Positions 56,001 through 63,577 of a stretch of 64,000 nt of DNA are shown here, in pieces; positions within the stretch are counted from its first letter, which is position 1; the number at the start of each line of letters is the position of its first letter. The notes under the pieces were generated by a model. It did no database searches and had not been told where the DNA came from. It saw only the letters and a program-made list of their open reading frames with translations. The DNA comes from Rhodovulum tesquicola. GTDB lineage: Bacteria > Pseudomonadota > Alphaproteobacteria > Rhodobacterales > Rhodobacteraceae. The position numbers and the translations under genes are program-made. The stretch spans positions 1 to 64,000 of the forward strand of contig NZ_JAMYDV010000001.1 in the NCBI RefSeq assembly GCF_024128855.1, written 5' to 3'.

Positions 56001-57223
56001 GCAATGGCTGGCTGGGTCTCTTCTCGCCCGACGTGCTGATCTGGCCCGATGCGCTGGAGGGCGGCGGCGAGGTTCGGCTGGGCCTCGAGATCGACCCGGT
56101 CGAGACGGACGCGCTGCGTATCGTGCTGTCGGCCCAGCGCACGCAGACGGGCAGCGAGCCCGGCGCGCCGCGCATGGCGCTGGACTGGCGGATGGGGGCG
56201 GATGGCCCCATGGTGGGAATGGCACTGGATCAGGCCAACCCGACCGCGAATGCCGTCTCTGCCCCCATGCCCGGAAGGTTCTCGCTGATCCTGAGCGAGG
56301 GCGCACTGCGGCTCGAGGCCGAGGGGATCGAGCCCATGGGGCTGGACTGGCCACTTCTGGCCAGCGGGCAGGGGCTGCGGCTGGCAGTGCTGACCGGTGG
56401 CGGTGCGGCAACCGAAACCCCTCGCCTGCGTCTGCGCCGGATCACGCTTGAACGCCTGCCCGGCGCGGCCCCGGAGCAGCCCGAGCCGGCCCCTGTCCTG
56501 CGTCCGCTTTTCCCCGAAGGCCGCACGGGCGGCTGGGCACCCTTCGATCTCAACGGCGATGCCTTCGAGGAGAATGCCCGCCTGACGGTCGAGGGGGCGC
56601 TGCGGGTGGACAAGCCCGCCCGCCACGAATGGCCACGGGCGGGCGTGGTCTCCGATGCGCCGATCGCGGTGCTGGACGACCGGGTCGAGGCCGCTGCGTT
56701 CCGGCTGGCGCTGGCAGTCGCACCGGGGGAAACCGATGGGCTCGAGGTGCTGCTCTCACGCGAGGCGGACGCCAACATGGCCCGCACCGCCGAGATGCAG
56801 CTGCGACTGGTACGGCTGGACCGGGGTCTATACGCGGGCGACTGGGCAATGTCGCTGTCGCGCGGGGTATGGGCCACCTGGACGCGCCGCGTGCCCGCAG
56901 CCGCGATGGCGGGCTGGTCGGGCAGGCTGGAAATCGACCTGACCCCCGGCACGGTCACCGCCACGCTGCCGGGCATCGTTCGGATTCGCGGCGCGGGCTT
57001 TCCCGGCATCACCCGCACGGCCGAACTGTTCATGGCGCTGCAATCGGCCTCGGCGCATCGCTACGGTCCGGCGCGGCTGGCGCTGGATGCGGTGTGGGGC
57101 GGCTGGGTCGTGCCGCAGGGGGTCACCGCGGTGGAGCGCGAGATGCTGAAGGATACCGAAGATTTCGACCCGATGCGCTTTCTCAGCCTTGTCGAGGACA
57201 AGGCGACCGGAGACAACCGATGA
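53045..57223 (+). CDS. Large membrane-anchored multi-module protein, unknown
   Basis: I do not recognise this 1392-residue protein as a known family. Residues 13-116 hold about four hydrophobic helices. Residues 120-213 look like a bacterial PH-like beta domain (GLRIMADGFEFHDISGIRTV). A fifth helix spans about 216-234, after which the chain is probably periplasmic. Two modules resembling the DcrB/PsbP fold follow (245-363, PLGEATLSFPVGW; 380-527, GLALHVPEGW), then a Pro-rich linker (540-590), a small domain with two cysteines (605, 632), and three repeats of about 200 residues (731-920, 942-1138, 1153-1350). It is the first gene of a three-gene set, overlapping the next by 4 bases. Confidence 0.8.
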   Translation: MRGSGAIQLLRRGMAAGLVIAGTSALGAVPPGMALAMVLTGLGVYAFWPWQPPRESIHRMARGTAVVGPDLLGMALAALFLALPVWLGRAETGGVHFSAVMLWPMALGGVALMAVGWRNGCFGLRIMADGFEFHDISGIRTVPRAAVLAHRPWRRGLPGWMRALAPVLPPTAAGAILLARDSTGLTLELDDGRRLNVPAEGFEAGLKALQHALRQTALLFVTLLTLAVSSLAAFPAYSETPAPYPLGEATLSFPVGWAVTGGARDHGVDLAGPGGEVLMAFWWFPDEPLAREPDTLLFETHSFPAGSALVQTQRIGRLASASVVFEHTNARDERLILRLEGEAMDPDALLAQLLDLAGRVRFAGRVADAVSAPGLAANHTDPASGLALHVPEGWARYSADLPGLRLVALVPPGADALVQVAVASPQGGRDAVQVLADYETLLYREAVIPRQIEAEHDKALAGQPGRSTTVLARLYSIGGLSLPYERGRATLSRAGDATRGVLVLQVHHPEASAHLVALLDGVRQSVALVPEGHADGPDGPAPMAQVKPPQPPPPAMAAAPTAPPPTPPTVPSLAQTGPALRTPSAPPGWDAVLAEVGALLGKADCVPADPARLAASEALADLGLAPQHGALCGPLTLYAVGLPVDPRGGTAGLLGLAAQRAQAAQGAALALVDPARRAVMAIEPGPEGLSVRVLELGAGTAPLALQHARPTEFPSRAEATAQHDPPSAADFDGAPSPDWLPFQQRGGRFDEWAHHESGALVVDLPAGSNLRSTGLRSAGPVVTLPRPADAVAARIALDIDPEETTHFVLALMPPDKPEGDIWSDHLIWLGLQETDSGPTELALAIQKTVQARIPRPEEADLAALALVVRPDRVVLVTGANGRILMEGRRPPEAEPGPVHAQIVAQTRLGGAGRFVLRRLTPEQPPFLSTGNPALPVDETPQKAVLFDAPRGIGPHLEPFETARLRLADNMVRQDDHLAITLPEGLGNGWLGLFSPDVLIWPDALEGGGEVRLGLEIDPVETDALRIVLSAQRTQTGSEPGAPRMALDWRMGADGPMVGMALDQANPTANAVSAPMPGRFSLILSEGALRLEAEGIEPMGLDWPLLASGQGLRLAVLTGGGAATETPRLRLRRITLERLPGAAPEQPEPAPVLRPLFPEGRTGGWAPFDLNGDAFEENARLTVEGALRVDKPARHEWPRAGVVSDAPIAVLDDRVEAAAFRLALAVAPGETDGLEVLLSREADANMARTAEMQLRLVRLDRGLYAGDWAMSLSRGVWATWTRRVPAAAMAGWSGRLEIDLTPGTVTATLPGIVRIRGAGFPGITRTAELFMALQSASAHRYGPARLALDAVWGGWVVPQGVTAVEREMLKDTEDFDPMRFLSLVEDKATGDNR

Positions 57224-58635
57224 ACCCATTCCACCCAGGGTCCCGCCCGCGCCTTGCGGTCCTTGTCGCGCTTGTCGCACTTGTCGCGCTGAGCGCAGGA
57301 CCGACAGCCGGACAGGCCACCACGGATGCCTTTGCCGGCGGGCCGCTGCGACCAAAGGTCGACGATCTGGGCGCCTATCGCCTTGAAACCCACGAGGCCC
57401 TGGCCAGGCTTATGTCAACCGCGGGCGACCCATGCGTTGCCAATGTCGCGGCCTCGCTCTTTCTCGACGCGCATCTGGCCGAGACCGGACTCCTCGAACA
57501 GCTCCGGAGCGTCGACCGTCCGGCGGAGGCAATTGCGCGGATCGCGACCATCTTTGCCCTGCCAGATGCCGCCGGCATCGGGGGAAACATTGCCTCGATG
57601 CTGGGCCATGCTTCCATCGGAGCCGCCCTGAACCTCGTCAGCGTCGGGCAAAACACCCTGAAAAGCTATGACGTGCTCGTCGAGCACAGCATCGGCTCGC
57701 TCGAACAGCGCCAGGCGATCTGGACCCAGGAAATCGTCCAGAAAAGCATCGACTACAAATGGGATCCCAAGCTGGTTTCCGACCGCTCCCGGCAGCTTGC
57801 GGACAGGGGTCAGGTAATCGTCGCCGAAATGCAGGACCTCGGCGACAGGACCGAAGTCGAGATCCTGAAGTTGGAACAGGACTTCAGGGCCGAACTCGAG
57901 CGTCTCGAAAGGCGAAAGGGCGACCGTATCGATGCCCTTCGCGAAGCTCTTGGCGGACCACGCGACCTGGCAGGCTCCCGTCAGCTGGAAGTCTTCGAGA
58001 AGGAGTACAAGGATGGGGAACAGACCGCGATCAGCAACCGGTATGCCAAGCTGACCGCGATCACCGAGTCCTACGAACGCAGCGCGGGCCAGCTTATCGA
58101 GGATCTGGCACGCAACGCCACCCAGCAAGAGGCGCTGGCGCGCTATGCCTGGCCCATTGCGCGGGGCGAATGCGCCCAGATCACACGCGAGGGCAAGGCC
58201 GCGGCGATCCCGCGTCTGCCCACCGGCCTGGAAGAGCCTTACGAGCGCGACGCGGCCGATGCCGGGCGGCTGGCCGATGTGCTGAAGCTGCCGCATGACA
58301 AGCTGATGGTGACGCTGGAGGCACTGGTTCTGCAGCCATCCACCGATTTCCTGTCCTGCGTGTGCCATGCGGCCGCCTATGGCCGGTCGCACACCGCGCA
58401 ATTCTACCATCCCGACACGCTGGGCGAATATGACAAGCGCTATGCCTGCAACAAGCCGGGCGATCCCTGCATCGTGTCGGGCTATGGCTGCATGCGCTAT
58501 CCTTTGCCCTCCGATCCCAAGTATTGGGAACGCTGCGCCGCGCAGATGCAGGGCGAGGCGGGTCAATCCTTTACCGACGCGATCCTGTCACGGATGAAGT
58601 CCCAGGTCGCCCGCTTCCAGGAAGCCCCGAAATGA
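57220..58635 (+). CDS. Exported coiled-coil protein with cysteine-rich C-terminus, unknown
   Basis: A 471-residue protein of unknown family. A signal peptide covers about residues 1-33 (LAVLVALVALVALSAGPTAG). A mainly helical region follows, with a long charged coiled coil (about 200-300, EVEILKLEQDFRAELERLER). The C-terminal part (378-440) holds six of the eight cysteines (380, 382, 410, 417, 424, 439) with SCVCHAAAY, NKPGDPCIVSGYGCMRYP. The CVC pair and spacing suggest disulfides or metal binding. The start overlaps the previous stop (ATGA), and its stop overlaps the next start (ATGA). Confidence 0.8.
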   Translation: MNPFHPGSRPRLAVLVALVALVALSAGPTAGQATTDAFAGGPLRPKVDDLGAYRLETHEALARLMSTAGDPCVANVAASLFLDAHLAETGLLEQLRSVDRPAEAIARIATIFALPDAAGIGGNIASMLGHASIGAALNLVSVGQNTLKSYDVLVEHSIGSLEQRQAIWTQEIVQKSIDYKWDPKLVSDRSRQLADRGQVIVAEMQDLGDRTEVEILKLEQDFRAELERLERRKGDRIDALREALGGPRDLAGSRQLEVFEKEYKDGEQTAISNRYAKLTAITESYERSAGQLIEDLARNATQQEALARYAWPIARGECAQITREGKAAAIPRLPTGLEEPYERDAADAGRLADVLKLPHDKLMVTLEALVLQPSTDFLSCVCHAAAYGRSHTAQFYHPDTLGEYDKRYACNKPGDPCIVSGYGCMRYPLPSDPKYWERCAAQMQGEAGQSFTDAILSRMKSQVARFQEAPK

Positions 58636-61136
58636 CCCCGTTCCCATTCCTGCGCTCCGCACTTCTGGCTCTGGCACTGGCCGGTCCCGCCGCCGCACAG
58701 CAGGCCATCGCCCCAGCCGACCCGCCACCCGGCTGGCAAGCCGACAGCCTGCAGGGCATCGTCTTTGCCGTACCCCAGGGTTGGGTCGAGATGGAGCGGG
58801 CCAGGGACATCGTCACGCTTTTCGGCGGTGATCCCGAGACGCGCACAGGCCCGGCCTTCGGCATCACGCTGACCCCTCGGCCCGAGCGCATGTTCGAAGG
58901 CAGCGAGATGACAGATTTGGGCCGTGTGGTCTTTGACAGCGGGTTGGAATTCACCCGGTTTTCGGCGCGCGAGACGCCCGAGGCAGGCATGGTGATCGAG
59001 GGCGAATTCCTGATCTCGGCCGAGCCGATGCCCGACGGGAACCACATCGTCATCCTGATGAGCGGCTTCAACACGCCCTTTGCGGCGCATCGGGACGTGT
59101 TCGACAATGCGCTGGGCGCGCTGCGCCTGCCCGCACCCGGCCAGTCCGCCCTGCGCCCGGCACTGGGGGGCGCGTTCGGGGTGGTCCGGCCACCGGGCTG
59201 GGACATGAGCGAGTATGACGACACCGTGACGCTGGAACGCCGCGGCCTTCAGGGCGCGGTCCGGCTGATGCGCCACCCCCCGCGCGCGCCGGGCGGCCAC
59301 CGCAGCGGCTGGCCCGTGATCGACGCCGGAACAGTGGGCCAGCCGGTGCTTTTTCTGGACCAGGACGCGATCCTCTATGAGCGCGAGGCGAAATCGCGCC
59401 TTTACAGCGATGGGCGCGACAGCCTTGAAAAGTCCCGGTTCTTCGTGTTCGAGACCTGCCTTGAGGGTGGCGATACCGCCTCGGTCGAGGTTTCGGGCAT
59501 GCCCGGATTCCATGCCGATCCCGCGGTGCTCCGTCTGATCGATTCGATCAGCTACACTGCCAGCGGGGAGGCCTGCCCGGCACAGGACTTGCCCGAGGGC
59601 GCGCCAGCTGGCACCCCGCGCAGAGAACGGAGCATCGAAAGCCACTACACGATCTGGGTGCAGCCCAGGCTACCAGGCGACGGCTGGACGCCCCACAGTT
59701 TCAGCCCTCTCGATTTCGCGCTTTACGCGGGGTGGTCGGCCCTGCCCGGCGACGGCGAGTGGTCGCACTGGATGTCGCGACAAGGCGAATACGAACTGGC
59801 CATGCGCCTGCATCCCGACCCGGTCGGTCCGGCCGCCCGCAGGGGCGAATTGCGGCTGGCCGACGGGACACGGTTCTACCGTCTGCCAGTGAGCGATGGC
59901 ACGCTGCTGGCTTCGGTCGCACCGGTCGGCCCCGAGGGCTATCTGCTGATCGAGGCCAAGGGCAGTTCGCTCGACGGGCCGGGCTTCGACTCCATTCTGG
60001 GCACGATGACACTTCGCGTTGCCGCGGAGGCGCCCGCAGACCCCGTCGGGCCAGACGGTCCGGTGACGGTGCTGGACGGCATGGCCCGCATCACCCTGCC
60101 CGACGGCTTCACGCTGCTGACCGAACCGGATGCCGTGACGCTGATGGCCGAGGACGGGCGCGGCTTCCTGACTCTGGCGCGCGGGCCCGCGGTGATGCCG
60201 CCGCACGGGATCCTTGCGCGGATGCCCGAGGGGCGGCTTGGCTCGTGGGGCGGCGGGGCGCATCACAAGGAATGGACGGAATATGGCTGGCCCGGGACGC
60301 TTCCCGAATTCATGGACGGGGGCGGGCTGGTCACCGGCTGGCATTTTCTGCGCATCGCGCGCGAATGTCTGCCCGGCGGGGTGCCGGTCGCCTTTGCCTG
60401 GGGCGGAGTCACGCGGTTCACCGGTGGCGACAGCCTCGATCGGGCGCGCAATGCGTTCGATATCGTCTGGCCCGAGGGCATGACCCCCTGCACGCCCGAC
60501 GAGATCGTGGCCGCGGCGCTGGCCGCGCGCGGGGGGGCCTCCCCTGAAACAATGCCCGAAGCGGCGCCAGCGCCAGCGCCTCAGCCCGAGGCGGAACCCG
60601 TTGCAGCGCCGATGCCAGTGCCCGCCCCCGACCCCGTGGTCACACCGGCGCCCATTCTTGCACCCCCGCCGCCGCCCCCGCCCCCGGAGAATGCCGAGCC
60701 AGACCTCTTTCAGGACATCGGCGGCGGCTATGCGCGCTATCGCAATGCCCGGTTCGGCACCGAGATCACTTATCCCGCCAGCTATTTTCAGCCCGAGCCG
60801 CCGCCTGGCAACGGCGACGGCCGCCGCTTCGCTTCCGCGGATGGCGCCGCGCGGTTCCTTGTCTTCGCCCAGTTCAACGTCCTGGGCCAGAGCCTTGGCG
60901 ACCTAATGCAGGCGGACGAGGGAACCCTGGGCCGCGAGCGGATCACCTACCGCGCCTCGGGTACGGGCTGGTATGTGCTCTCCGGGCTGGCAGATGGCCG
61001 TATCTTCTACCGGAAGGTCATGCTGACACCGGACGATCTGATCCGGGTGTTCGAGATCATCTATCCCGAGCAACTCAAGGCCGAGTTCGACCCGGTGATC
61101 GGCTACATGGCCCGAAGCTTCGGCCCCGAAGACTAG
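58632..61136 (+). CDS. Exported string of DcrB/PsbP-like modules, unknown
   Basis: An 834-residue protein with a signal peptide (MTPFPFLRSALLALALAGPAAA). The mature chain is a series of divergent modules, each beginning with a strand plus a P.GW or P..F turn: about 40-167 (GIVFAVPQGW), 178-307 (AFGVVRPPGW), 358-462 (DFALYAGWSA), 482-616 (MARITLPDGF) and 703-831 (RFGTEITYPASYF). A long Ala/Pro-rich linker (about 640-690) precedes the last. The layout matches the DcrB/PsbP-like fold. The module style is shared with the first gene of the set, so they may bind the same partner. The frame begins earlier but ATG 58632 overlaps the previous stop. Confidence 0.8.
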   Translation: MTPFPFLRSALLALALAGPAAAQQAIAPADPPPGWQADSLQGIVFAVPQGWVEMERARDIVTLFGGDPETRTGPAFGITLTPRPERMFEGSEMTDLGRVVFDSGLEFTRFSARETPEAGMVIEGEFLISAEPMPDGNHIVILMSGFNTPFAAHRDVFDNALGALRLPAPGQSALRPALGGAFGVVRPPGWDMSEYDDTVTLERRGLQGAVRLMRHPPRAPGGHRSGWPVIDAGTVGQPVLFLDQDAILYEREAKSRLYSDGRDSLEKSRFFVFETCLEGGDTASVEVSGMPGFHADPAVLRLIDSISYTASGEACPAQDLPEGAPAGTPRRERSIESHYTIWVQPRLPGDGWTPHSFSPLDFALYAGWSALPGDGEWSHWMSRQGEYELAMRLHPDPVGPAARRGELRLADGTRFYRLPVSDGTLLASVAPVGPEGYLLIEAKGSSLDGPGFDSILGTMTLRVAAEAPADPVGPDGPVTVLDGMARITLPDGFTLLTEPDAVTLMAEDGRGFLTLARGPAVMPPHGILARMPEGRLGSWGGGAHHKEWTEYGWPGTLPEFMDGGGLVTGWHFLRIARECLPGGVPVAFAWGGVTRFTGGDSLDRARNAFDIVWPEGMTPCTPDEIVAAALAARGGASPETMPEAAPAPAPQPEAEPVAAPMPVPAPDPVVTPAPILAPPPPPPPPENAEPDLFQDIGGGYARYRNARFGTEITYPASYFQPEPPPGNGDGRRFASADGAARFLVFAQFNVLGQSLGDLMQADEGTLGRERITYRASGTGWYVLSGLADGRIFYRKVMLTPDDLIRVFEIIYPEQLKAEFDPVIGYMARSFGPED

Positions 61137-61370
61137 GTTTTCGGTCGGCGGGCATTGCATCGAAGTGCTTCGCGGGCCCTGGATTGCGGCCGATGCTCCT
61201 GCAATCGGGGGATGCCGAAATAATCTGGACCCTCGGGGACGCCGCCGCTATGGTCCGCCCGCAGATCCGGGTCGAGGGCCTGTTCGCCGGGAGTGCGGGT
61301 ATTCCTTGGGGTTCGGGTCTCGGAACGAAGGTTTCTCCCGGGCACCGCTCCCCCCAGATCAGAGGCAGAA
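61137..61370. other. Intergenic region between unknown cluster and RNase D-like gene
   Basis: These 234 bases carry no supported gene. They contain a hairpin CGAAG-TG-CTTCG near 61162-61173 and a GATTGC...GCAATC repeat around 61183-61207, either of which might end the preceding transcript. The ribosome-binding site AGAGG of the next gene is at 61361. Confidence 0.45.
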
Positions 61371-61982
61371 TTGGCGAATTTTCTCTACCGAAACGACCTG
61401 CCTGACGACCTCGATCTCGGGGCAATGGTGGCCATCGATTGCGAGACGATGGGCCTGAACCCGCATCGCGACCGGCTATGCGTCGTGCAGCTTTCGGGCG
61501 GGGACGGCAATGCGCATATCGTGCAGATCGCGATAGGCCAGACAGAGGCGCCGAACCTGACAAGGATGCTGGCCGATCCGGCGGTCCTGAAGCTGTTTCA
61601 CTTCGGCCGCTTCGACATCGCCGCGCTGCTGAACGCCTTCGGCGTCGTGACAGCGCCGGTTTATTGCACCAAGATCGCCTCGAAACTGGTGCGGACCTAT
61701 ACCGACCGGCACGGGCTGAAATACCTGCTTCAGGAATTGCTGAACGTCGACATCTCGAAGCAGCAGCAAAGCTCGGACTGGGGGGCAGAGGCGCTGAGTG
61801 CGGCGCAGCTTGAGTATGCCGCTTCGGACGTGCTGCACCTGCATGCGCTGAAGGCCGCGCTGGACGGCATGCTTGCACGCGAGGGGCGGGCGGACATGGC
61901 GCGGGCCTGTTTCGACTTCCTGCCGATGCGGGCGCGTCTGGATCTTGAAGGCTGGCCCGAGATCGACATCTTTGCCCATTGA
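61371..61982 (+). CDS. RNase D-like 3'-5' exonuclease
   Basis: A 203-residue DEDDy exonuclease. The catalytic acids lie in VAIDCETMGL (Asp, Glu), FHFGRFDIAAL (Asp) and YAASDVLHLH (Tyr, Asp). It lacks the HRDC domains of E. coli RNase D, as is usual for this short alphaproteobacterial form. The start is best read as a TTG at 61371, 5 bases after AGAGG, giving a protein that begins (M)ANFLYRNDLPDD like its relatives. A 26-codon upstream extension from 61293 is less likely. kdsD follows after 7 bases. Confidence 0.9.
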   Translation: MANFLYRNDLPDDLDLGAMVAIDCETMGLNPHRDRLCVVQLSGGDGNAHIVQIAIGQTEAPNLTRMLADPAVLKLFHFGRFDIAALLNAFGVVTAPVYCTKIASKLVRTYTDRHGLKYLLQELLNVDISKQQQSSDWGAEALSAAQLEYAASDVLHLHALKAALDGMLAREGRADMARACFDFLPMRARLDLEGWPEIDIFAH

Positions 61983-61989
61983 GCAACCC

Positions 61990-62949
61990 ATGAACCGCGA
62001 CACCTATATCTCCATCGGCCGCCGGGTGCTGACCAGCGAGGCCAGGGCGCTGGCCAGCCTGGCCGAGGCGCTGGATGACAGTTTCGCGGCCGCGGTCGAG
62101 TTGATCCTGGCCGCCGAGGGCCGGGTGATCGTCTCGGGCATGGGCAAGTCGGGCCATGTCGCGCGCAAGATCGCGGCGACCTTCGCCTCGACCGGCACGC
62201 CCGCGCATTTCGTCCATCCCGCCGAGGCGAGCCATGGCGATCTGGGCATGCTGGCCAAAGGCGACGTGTGCCTGGTTCTGTCGAATTCGGGCGAGACGCC
62301 GGAACTGGCCGATATCGTCGCCCATACCCGCCGCTTCGGGATCCCGCTGATCGGGGTGGCGGGGCGCGCGGACAGCACGCTGTTGCGCCAGTCCGATGTC
62401 GCGCTGGTGCTGCCGCCCGCCGAGGAAGCCTGTCCGATGGGCCTTGCGCCCACCACCTCGACCACGATGACGCTGGCGCTGGGCGATGCGCTGGCCGTGG
62501 CGCTCATGGAGCATCGCCACTTCACGCCCGAGAATTTCCGCGCCTTCCATCCCGGTGGCAAGCTGGGGGCGCGGCTGTCGCGGGTGGGCGACCTGATGCA
62601 TGTGGGCAATGAACTGCCGCTGGTAGCGGCGGGCACGCCGATGGCCGATGCTTTGCTGACCATGAGCCAGAAAAGCTTTGGCGTGGTCGGCGTCACCGGC
62701 AAGGATGGCACGCTTGCCGGTGTCGTGACCGATGGCGACTTGAGGCGGCACATGGTGGGCCTGCTGGATCGCCGCGTGGACGAGGTGATGACCGCAGACC
62801 CCCTGACCATCGGACCCGGCGACCTGGCCGAAAAGGCCGTCGCAGTGATGAACGGGCGCAAGATCACCTGCCTGTTCGTGGTCGACGCCGGGGGTCGGCC
62901 GCAGGGCATCCTGCATATCCACGACTGCCTGCGCGCCGGGGTCGCCTGA
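61990..62949 (+). CDS. kdsD: Arabinose-5-phosphate isomerase (KpsF/GutQ family)
   Basis: A 319-residue enzyme that makes arabinose-5-phosphate for Kdo and lipopolysaccharide synthesis. An N-terminal SIS domain (GRVIVSGMGKSGHVARKIAATFASTGTPAHFVHPAEASHGDLG) is followed by two CBS domains. The MGLAPTTSTTMTLALGDALAVALM block is diagnostic. Its place directly before lptC and lptA, with a 3-base gap, fits an envelope-assembly operon. The CBS pair may sense nucleotides or pathway intermediates. Confidence 0.95.
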   Translation: MNRDTYISIGRRVLTSEARALASLAEALDDSFAAAVELILAAEGRVIVSGMGKSGHVARKIAATFASTGTPAHFVHPAEASHGDLGMLAKGDVCLVLSNSGETPELADIVAHTRRFGIPLIGVAGRADSTLLRQSDVALVLPPAEEACPMGLAPTTSTTMTLALGDALAVALMEHRHFTPENFRAFHPGGKLGARLSRVGDLMHVGNELPLVAAGTPMADALLTMSQKSFGVVGVTGKDGTLAGVVTDGDLRRHMVGLLDRRVDEVMTADPLTIGPGDLAEKAVAVMNGRKITCLFVVDAGGRPQGILHIHDCLRAGVA

Positions 62950-62952
62950 GGC

Positions 62953-63561
62953 ATGGCCTCGCATGACAACGCCTATTCCCGGTTCATCGCGCTGGCCAAG
63001 ATCGTTCTGCCGCTGGCCGCGCTGGGGATCCTGTCGACGCTGTTCCTGATCTCGCGGGACACGCCGTCCGGGGATGACCTGCCCTATTCCCGCGTCGCGG
63101 TTGACGAACTGATCCGCGAGCAGCGGATCGGTGCGCCGAACTATGCGGGCGTGACGCAGGACGGTACAGCCATCCTGTTCCGGGCCGAGAGCGCCCGCCC
63201 CGATACCGACGCTTCCGGGCGCGCCATGGCCGAGGCGGTGCGCGCGCGTCTCGACATGCCGGACGGCAGCCATGCCGACATCGCCGCGCGGCGCGGCGTT
63301 GTCGATACTGCCGCGGGGCTTGCAGTGCTGGAGGGCGAGGCGCTGATCGACACCTCGACCGGCTACCGGGTGCGGGCCGCAAGCCTCACGTCGATGCTGG
63401 AACGGACCGATGTGGTAGGCGAGGGACCGGTCACGGCCGAAGGCCCGCCGGGCCGGATCGAGGCGGGCGCGATGCGGTTGAGCACAGATCCCGGTAACGA
63501 TGACCGGTACGTTCTGGTTTTCAAGGATGGCGTCAAGCTGGTATATGAACCCGGTCGGTAG
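62953..63561 (+). CDS. lptC: LPS export ABC transporter periplasmic protein LptC
   Basis: A 202-residue protein with one N-terminal membrane helix (FIALAKIVLPLAALGILSTLFLI) and a periplasmic LptC beta-jellyroll with repeated TxxG-type strands (AARRGVVDTAAGLAVLEGEALIDTSTGYRVRAASL). It passes LPS from LptBFG to LptA. This alphaproteobacterial form is divergent in sequence, so the assignment leans partly on position between kdsD and lptA. Confidence 0.9.
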   Translation: MASHDNAYSRFIALAKIVLPLAALGILSTLFLISRDTPSGDDLPYSRVAVDELIREQRIGAPNYAGVTQDGTAILFRAESARPDTDASGRAMAEAVRARLDMPDGSHADIAARRGVVDTAAGLAVLEGEALIDTSTGYRVRAASLTSMLERTDVVGEGPVTAEGPPGRIEAGAMRLSTDPGNDDRYVLVFKDGVKLVYEPGR

Positions 63562-63577
63562 GGGAAAGGTCCTGATC

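Noticed and set aside
53798-56626. 942-codon minus-strand frame opposite the large unknown protein
   Set aside because: The plus frame has internal repeats, signal/membrane segments and coupling to the next genes; the minus frame has shadow-like composition.
61075-63273. 732-codon minus-strand frame opposite kdsD and lptC
   Set aside because: Antisense shadow; kdsD on the plus strand is unmistakable.
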